Shown in pieces: positions 58,321 through 64,000 of a DNA stretch of 64,000 bases. The stretch covers positions 498,001 to 562,000 of the forward strand of contig JAQFVV010000443.1 of NCBI GenBank assembly GCA_028023455.1. The letters run 5' to 3'. The stretch is from Epiperipatus broadwayi. Taxonomy: Eukaryota > Onychophora > Udeonychophora > Euonychophora > Peripatidae. A program made the position numbers and the translations under genes. The notes under the pieces were generated by a model. It made no database searches. It was not told the origin of the DNA and worked only from the letters and a program-made list of their open reading frames with translations. Position 1 is the first letter of the stretch. Each line of letters begins with the position of its first letter.

Positions 58321-60900
58321 GCATTGTGATACCCACCTTGTCTATAATAATTAATATATGAAACATATATCAAACTTAATTTAAATAATTGTATGAATAT
58401 TTACAAAACTTCAATAAATTTAGTCAATGACAGGTAAATTTGAAATGAATGGAAAATTATGTAAGGCAATATATATAAAGTTGTATAATACATGTATTTA
58501 CTTCTTTTGTATATTGTTATATCATATAGTCAATTTTTAAAAAAAGATATATTGGATTTCTATATGAAAGTCTTGTTCTATTTTAGTACTGTTTTGTAAT
58601 TGTTATTGTTGTTGTTTTACTTCTATTAAGGAAAACTAGATGGTGTTATATATGTAATAATTCATTAATGTATTAATAAATTATTAACATTTGAAAAGGA
58701 CCTTAAACTATGTGCTGAAAAAGTCTTTTTATGTATGATTAATATATATTGATATTAGCTGTTTATATTATGTTTTTTGTTGTTATTGTAATTTCCTTAT
58801 AAAATAGCAAAATTATTTATATTAATGTAAGCATTTAATTATTTATATTTATTTTATCAGTCTATAATTTAAATGCAAAAGTTCATTCAAAATACTAATG
58901 ATTTTTTGATTTATTGTCTTTGTAATAAAGCAGTTAAAAGTATTTTATGTTTGAAGTCAATCATAATCATTTAGAAATATATTTATATCTTTAAATAATT
59001 GCAATGATTTAAAACTCTAAAAAAAAAAAAAAAAAATTAAGGCAAAAATGCCATTTTTTAAACATCATTTGACATTATAAGCAACTAAATTAAAAACAAA
59101 AGTTTTAATAATATAAAATATTACATTAACTACAATTACTCATAATTAAACTTTTCTTTACTAAAACACCAAAAATTAAATATCTTTTTAAAACACAGAT
59201 TACATATGCTAATTACTAATTTAAGGAATTTTTAATTAAAGATAAATTTTTCTAAAAAAAAATAGTTTTTTTTTTTTTTAACTACTTAAAGATTTTAAAA
59301 AAATATTTTTAGATCTCTCTGCATAATTGTGAAACATTGTAATCATTCTTAAAAAAAAATTAGAAAAAAATTATTTAAAAAATAAAAATAAATTTCATTT
59401 TTATTTAACATTTGCATAATTTAAAATTTAGTAAATATAAAAACTAAAATAAGTCATTCTGAAAGTGGCAGATTGATATTGTTTTAATTCATTCTAAATT
59501 TTATTTAGATTTTGCAAACATCTAAGACAGAACAAATATAAGATCATTAATAGTGATTTTGTCTTCTTGCAATCAATACTGCTCAAACAAAGACTAAATA
59601 ATCAAATCTGATCATAATCTGGAGGTTTTGACTTACTGAACAATCATGAAAGTAATCTATAAAATAAATGTTGTTACAGTAAAAGAATATGTGATACTTT
59701 AATTTAAATATAGATATATAAAATAAAGAAATAAAGCTAAGAAAGGTTTTTAGCAACAAATTATTTATTAGAAAACTTTTTTCAGAAATATTTTATTACC
59801 ATCTTCAGTGAAATACACACAGTTACATAACATTTTCCATATATTTACTGACAATGAAAAGATGTTATTAAATGGAAATTTTGTGTTATAATCTAATTCC
59901 AGTTAAAATGTAACCAACACAATGACCAATTGAAAAACAGTTATGCAAAGTTGAAACTACATTATTTAGTACTAAATTATATTATATTGTCTATTTAATC
60001 TTTCTGCATTTCAGCCTTCTTCCATCATCCCCTAGTGGCAATTTGAATTAAAAGTTTAATATTTTAATTTTAATATTAAACCATTATTCAATATTTTCAA
60101 TTAATAAATTAAGCCTGGTTTGTTAGAAATGACTTTACAAATAAAAAACATTCTAAAAAAATAATATTTTAGCTTTCCATATATATATTGAAATGGTCAG
60201 TTTCATCCATCTACCCGTTTCACTTATTTTACGCACACTCTATCTATATGCCAGGTTTAAACCCTCTCAGAGTACCCATGTGAATAATGTTAAATTATTA
60301 TATATGCAGAATCACACACACACATATATATATATGTGAGTGATATATCTGTGGTTTAATAGTATATGTGTAGATTACAGATATATTCATTTTATAAACA
60401 TTTCTGATTTAAGAAATATTTTATTTTAGATTATTGTTATGTTAACAGTATATATATATATATTCATTTTATAAATATTTCTGGTTTAAGAAATATTTTA
60501 GTTAAATTATTTAGCAACTTTATTGATGTATTATTGAAATTGATGTATTATTGAAATCGCGTACATATATTTCCTGTTATTCTGCATTTATTCTGCCACC
60601 TATGGTTATAAAATGTCTTCTACTAATTGTGAAGGTAATGTTGTCAAAATAACATTTGATTTTGTAAACAGATTTTAAAGTAGTGCATTTGGTCCTAAAA
60701 TAATCCTAAAATAGCATGGACGTTATTTGGTAAATATAAAATGTTAACAACAAAATAGACAGGAAAACAAAATCTAAATTTCTTTGTTATAACTAAAATT
60801 GTTTTTCTAAAATAAATAAGTGTGTTTTTCTACCGGTTGTAATTATTAAATGTTTTACTAAAATAATTAAATGGACTTTTCAGCTACATTCAAGCTCGTA
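58321..60900. other. A+T-rich DNA, nothing recognised
   Basis: Poly(A)/poly(T) runs near 59021 and 59266, TA and CA microsatellites near 60310. At 60435-60500 an ATTCATTTTATAAA-ATTTCTG block repeats about 80 bp after its first copy at 60385. No gene supported. Confidence 0.45.
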
Positions 60901-63020
60901 AAAATTAACAGGTGGACAGAGTTTAAAAAGTATAAATACTTAAAGTTTTATTATCAAGAAAGATGATATATATATTAAGTGAACTGTAAACCGAATCCAC
61001 GTCAGTTTCACCTTAAAATATTTGAGTAGTACGGTGACATTTCACCGCCTCTCCTCACGGTGAATGGAAGACTTTGGTCCAATGATACCTAATGCCGTAA
61101 CCAGCAAAAGTAGCCTGTGGAAAATCTCTATTAACTGTGCATGATCGTCAAAAGTGTCATCTTAATATCCTTCCAAGTGCTTCAAAACTACCTGCAATGG
61201 AAACAACTAAATGGTAAATTTTTCTCAGAGCTCTGTTTATAAACTGTGACTTTCATTTCTTTCTTTTAAAAGCGAGATATTCATTAAATCTGCCTTTCCC
61301 AAACACCTTTACTAAAATCTACAAAGAAGATTTAAATGCTAAATCTTACCTGATTGTAAAATGCTAAATCTTGTCTGATTATCAAACTCGAATTCTCTTT
61401 TATAATGTAAAACTTGAATTCTCCTTTAAAATGTAAAACTCCTAATAATCTACTTTAAATGTATAATTTTCTGCGGTCTTTTTATGCCTATTGCTAAATC
61501 TATTCAATTTATTCTATGATTTTATCATTTTAATATTATATGTGTTTAATATGCCAAATGACTCAAAACCGCAAGTATTTATAAATATAATTTTAGCTTA
61601 TAGATTTGCGAAGCTAATTTCAAATCTTCGCTATAATTTAATATTAAATAATTGAATTATTATTCTTCATTCTCACTCGCTGTTTCGAGATCATATTATT
61701 TTACTGATTAAGTTTCGGGTATTAATATTACAATAATCAGTTATCTAGTTATTATTTGTAGTTTGCTTAATTCTAGTTAATTATAGTTAACTATAGTTAT
61801 TCTGACTATTTATATATGCAACTCGCACATCATCGGAACTAGCCACAGAAATATTCTCAAAGCATATTTTAATGTTTTATTTGTAATTACCCCGCAAATA
61901 TGCTTTGCCCTCCTTAGATTTATATATGTTGAGACGCGGGTAATAATATTAAACTAGGTTACTAATTAATTTAGTCCCTAAATAGTATATTTAAAATACT
62001 AAAATTGAGAACTGGATTGTATAGATATGCAAATAGACACTATCTAATTTTAATGCATGGTAATATAATGTTACGCATTTGCATTATATATGTATAAGTT
62101 GCGGATGTGTCCTTACAAAGTACTCAATGTACGCTTATCAGCTTGCTGCATGATTCTCGATCATGTGCTGGTGGAGGTCACTCTCATTCACTTTAGTTCA
62201 GGTTCAAGCACACTTTTAGAACTAGGGCACAAGGACCTAGATGATTCATAATACTTATCCAACTACCTGAACTACTAATGTTCTTATTCGTGGCAAGTTG
62301 AGCGGACTTAGGGCAAACCGTGTCTTTGGAGACTGAAGCCCGTGAATAATGACCCATTTGCACCTTTTTGCTTAATTAATATTTTAATATGTGCCATAGA
62401 GGATATAGGTAAACCTATCATAAACCAGTTTTCTCTCCTTTTTATATTAAATGCTTATCTAGTATTAGTGTATGTCCTAATCTAGGTTAACATGCTAACC
62501 TGTGTATCTCTGAGCCTAATTACATGCTCAATTTAACTTTGTATTACAGATGCCATAGGAGCGCTATGATAGTTAGTTATGTAACTTTGGCTATAAAGTT
62601 CCGCATGATCTAGCAGACTACAAAAGCGCTAGAAATTTGGCATATTAATTAATATAGGCATGACATTCCAATACCGCACTACACATTATTAAACGCTTAT
62701 AATGAGATATATAACACGAGTCTCAGCAGTTATCTAATGCCTGCGAGCGTTATATCTCATGTTTCCATCATATAATTTGGTATGTTTTGATTTATTGTTT
62801 GCTATTGTTTTATTAAATTAATACTATTTAAAATTATAACTTGTTTGCATATTTTATTGTCCGTGAATTCATTTTATCCCACTCTATATTTAATTGCACA
62901 TACACCATTTCATATATATGTAGATCAGTCTGTTAAGTTCTATAATTAATTACTTAGCCATATGTGTATATGTCTGACCAAATCAGTGATAAATTAGTTA
63001 AATTATGAGTCTCTTGTTCT
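60901..63020. other. less A+T-rich unassigned region
   Basis: Composition shifts visibly here and CpG-containing words become common (ACGGTGACATTTCACCG at 61030; GAGACGCGGGT at 61931; GCGGACTTAGGGC at 62301). There is no long ORF. A TATA-like CTATAAAG with a following C+G-richer stretch occurs at 62591. It could be a decayed LTR element or a host non-coding region; I cannot decide. Confidence 0.35.
62702..62762. repeat. hairpin with 17-bp stem
   Basis: ATGAGATATATAACACGAG is mirrored by GCGAGCGTTATATCTCAT around a loop of about 24 nt, with one 2-nt bulge. Function unknown. Confidence 0.5.
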
Positions 63021-63224
63021 ACTGGGAGTGGCTGCCGGACTGAGGGTAAATTGATTGTCTGTGTATGTTGAGGAAGGTCATCCATAGGGTATTAAATCAT
63101 TGAGCAGAGGTGAAAGGATTGAATGTTGGTCGGATTCTGGATCACAGCATCCGGATTCGATCAGCTTTAGTGTATTTAGCCTATGTTCTAGATTTTGTTA
63201 TGTGGAGGGACAATTCTTACTGTT

Positions 63225-64000
63225 ATATAGGTTTTTTTCTCTGGGTTCTGATTGCCCAACTTGGGCAGTTACTTAGTTACACGAACCTGAGCAAACCATG
63301 AATGAATCTGGCACAAGAGAGGGAAAATGCATATGTAAATGTTTTTTTCTCCGGTTTCTGGCATACCAACTAGGGCTTTCAAATATAAACTTGCATACCT
63401 GAGAGGGGACATTGACATGGGTGTGTTCCCATATCACTTATTGTATGTGTGCAATTTTTTTTTTCTGAGTTCTATCCAAACGTGAGTCTATTCAATTACT
63501 CCTACGGCCCACAACTGAAAACACATTGGCTGTATACATGTGTATGTGAATTTTTTCTTCCTGAACCGAATATACATAGAGAGAAGAGATGTGCGTATAT
63601 GTGTGTATAATTTTTTTTGTCCGAGTTCTGACGCCATAAATTAAGAACTTCGGATAGTATTCCCACACTCCCTTTTGATTGATATATGTATAAATTTTTT
63701 TCTCTCCAGGTCCTACGATTTCAATTGTATAATCACTCATATACCCTGAGTAAAAGATTTTTCCCAAGTTCTAGCTTCAAAAAAAAAAAAAAAAAAAGAG
63801 TAAAAGTTTTTTTTTTTGTTTTCTCAAAATATATATATTAATTTTTTTTTTTGCTCGATTCGTTAATTATTTCCATAACACTAAATTGAATGCGTATGAG
63901 TGGAAAATATATATATAGGTATTAGTTGTTTTTTTTCCACTACCTTGAATCGAATATATGTGGAAGTAAGAAATGTATATTTGTACAATTTTTCTCTTGG
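63225..64000 (+). repeat. decayed periodic repeat (T-tract plus CCGAGTTCTG)
   Basis: A motif of the form ATGTRTA-(A/G)-ATTTTTTTCTCCGAGTTCTG recurs about every 60-115 bp: at 63225, 63330, 63445, 63538, 63597, 63681, 63745, 63800, 63838, 63920 and 63974, running off the window edge. Spacing shortens towards the right and the intervening sequence is poorly conserved. It is consistent with an old satellite or minisatellite array. A 91-codon minus-strand ORF overlaps it and is probably fortuitous. Confidence 0.6.

Noticed and set aside
1-64000. CRISPR arrays, operons, ribosome binding sites, phage or plasmid features
   Set aside because: No regularly spaced direct repeats with unique spacers, no bacterial-type gene density. 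Introns, SINEs and poly(A)-tailed elements identify eukaryotic nuclear DNA.

Overview
The window is nuclear DNA from an animal (metazoan invertebrate). It is roughly three-quarters A+T by eye and has no bacterial operon structure. Coding potential is confined to one intron-bearing host exon and many decayed transposable-element (TE) genes. The mix of elements suggests a repeat-rich invertebrate genome such as a mollusc, flatworm or cnidarian, but the sequence does not settle the phylum. The elements are Penelope-like elements (PLEs) with hammerhead ribozymes, RTE-like and Jockey/CR1-like non-LTR retrotransposons, tRNA-derived SINEs, hAT and pogo DNA transposons, and long inverted-repeat (foldback) elements.

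Layout. 1-10 kb: a CCAAT-rich upstream region (1.2-1.8 kb) precedes a convincing first coding exon (1830-2181) with a consensus splice donor. The following sequence is probably a long intron. It holds an inverted-repeat element (2.6 kb) and a 1.6-kb palindrome made of two head-to-head PLE 3' halves (5.0-6.6 kb). A possible later exon lies at 9.69 kb with weak support. 10-24 kb: a decayed RTE-like reverse transcriptase (minus), SINEs, a hAT terminus, and a nest of retrotransposons. That nest comprises two minus-strand Jockey/CR1-like copies, one interrupted by a pogo transposase relic and the other by a 5'-truncated plus-strand element with a poly(A) tail, followed by a gag-like ORF1 relic. 24-38 kb: a MITE, SINEs, a 494-bp hAT derivative with target-site duplication (TSD), an apparently intact type I hammerhead ribozyme (27.3 kb), a disrupted minus-strand PLE (29.4-32.7 kb), a near-perfect 275-bp palindrome, and further inverted repeats. 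38-44 kb: an RTE-like reverse transcriptase relic (plus) and a 3.3-kb hAT element with a ZMYM1-like transposase relic. 44-52 kb: mostly featureless A+T-rich DNA with one SINE. 52-54 kb: a 2-kb foldback element carrying a 186-bp insertion closely resembling the horizontally transferred SPIN/OposCharlie hAT family, with a perfect 8-bp TSD. 54-64 kb: mostly unassigned DNA, ending in a decayed periodic repeat.

The genes do not form a pathway. The window is a record of nested TE insertions in and around one host locus. No new defence or metabolic system is visible. The observations most worth following are the hammerhead ribozyme, the SPIN-like hAT, a minimal tRNA-Gly(UCC)-derived SINE family with five copies, the PLE palindrome, and the 47-bp duplication flanking the pogo relic. 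All family assignments come from reading translations and recalled family motifs; no database search was run.
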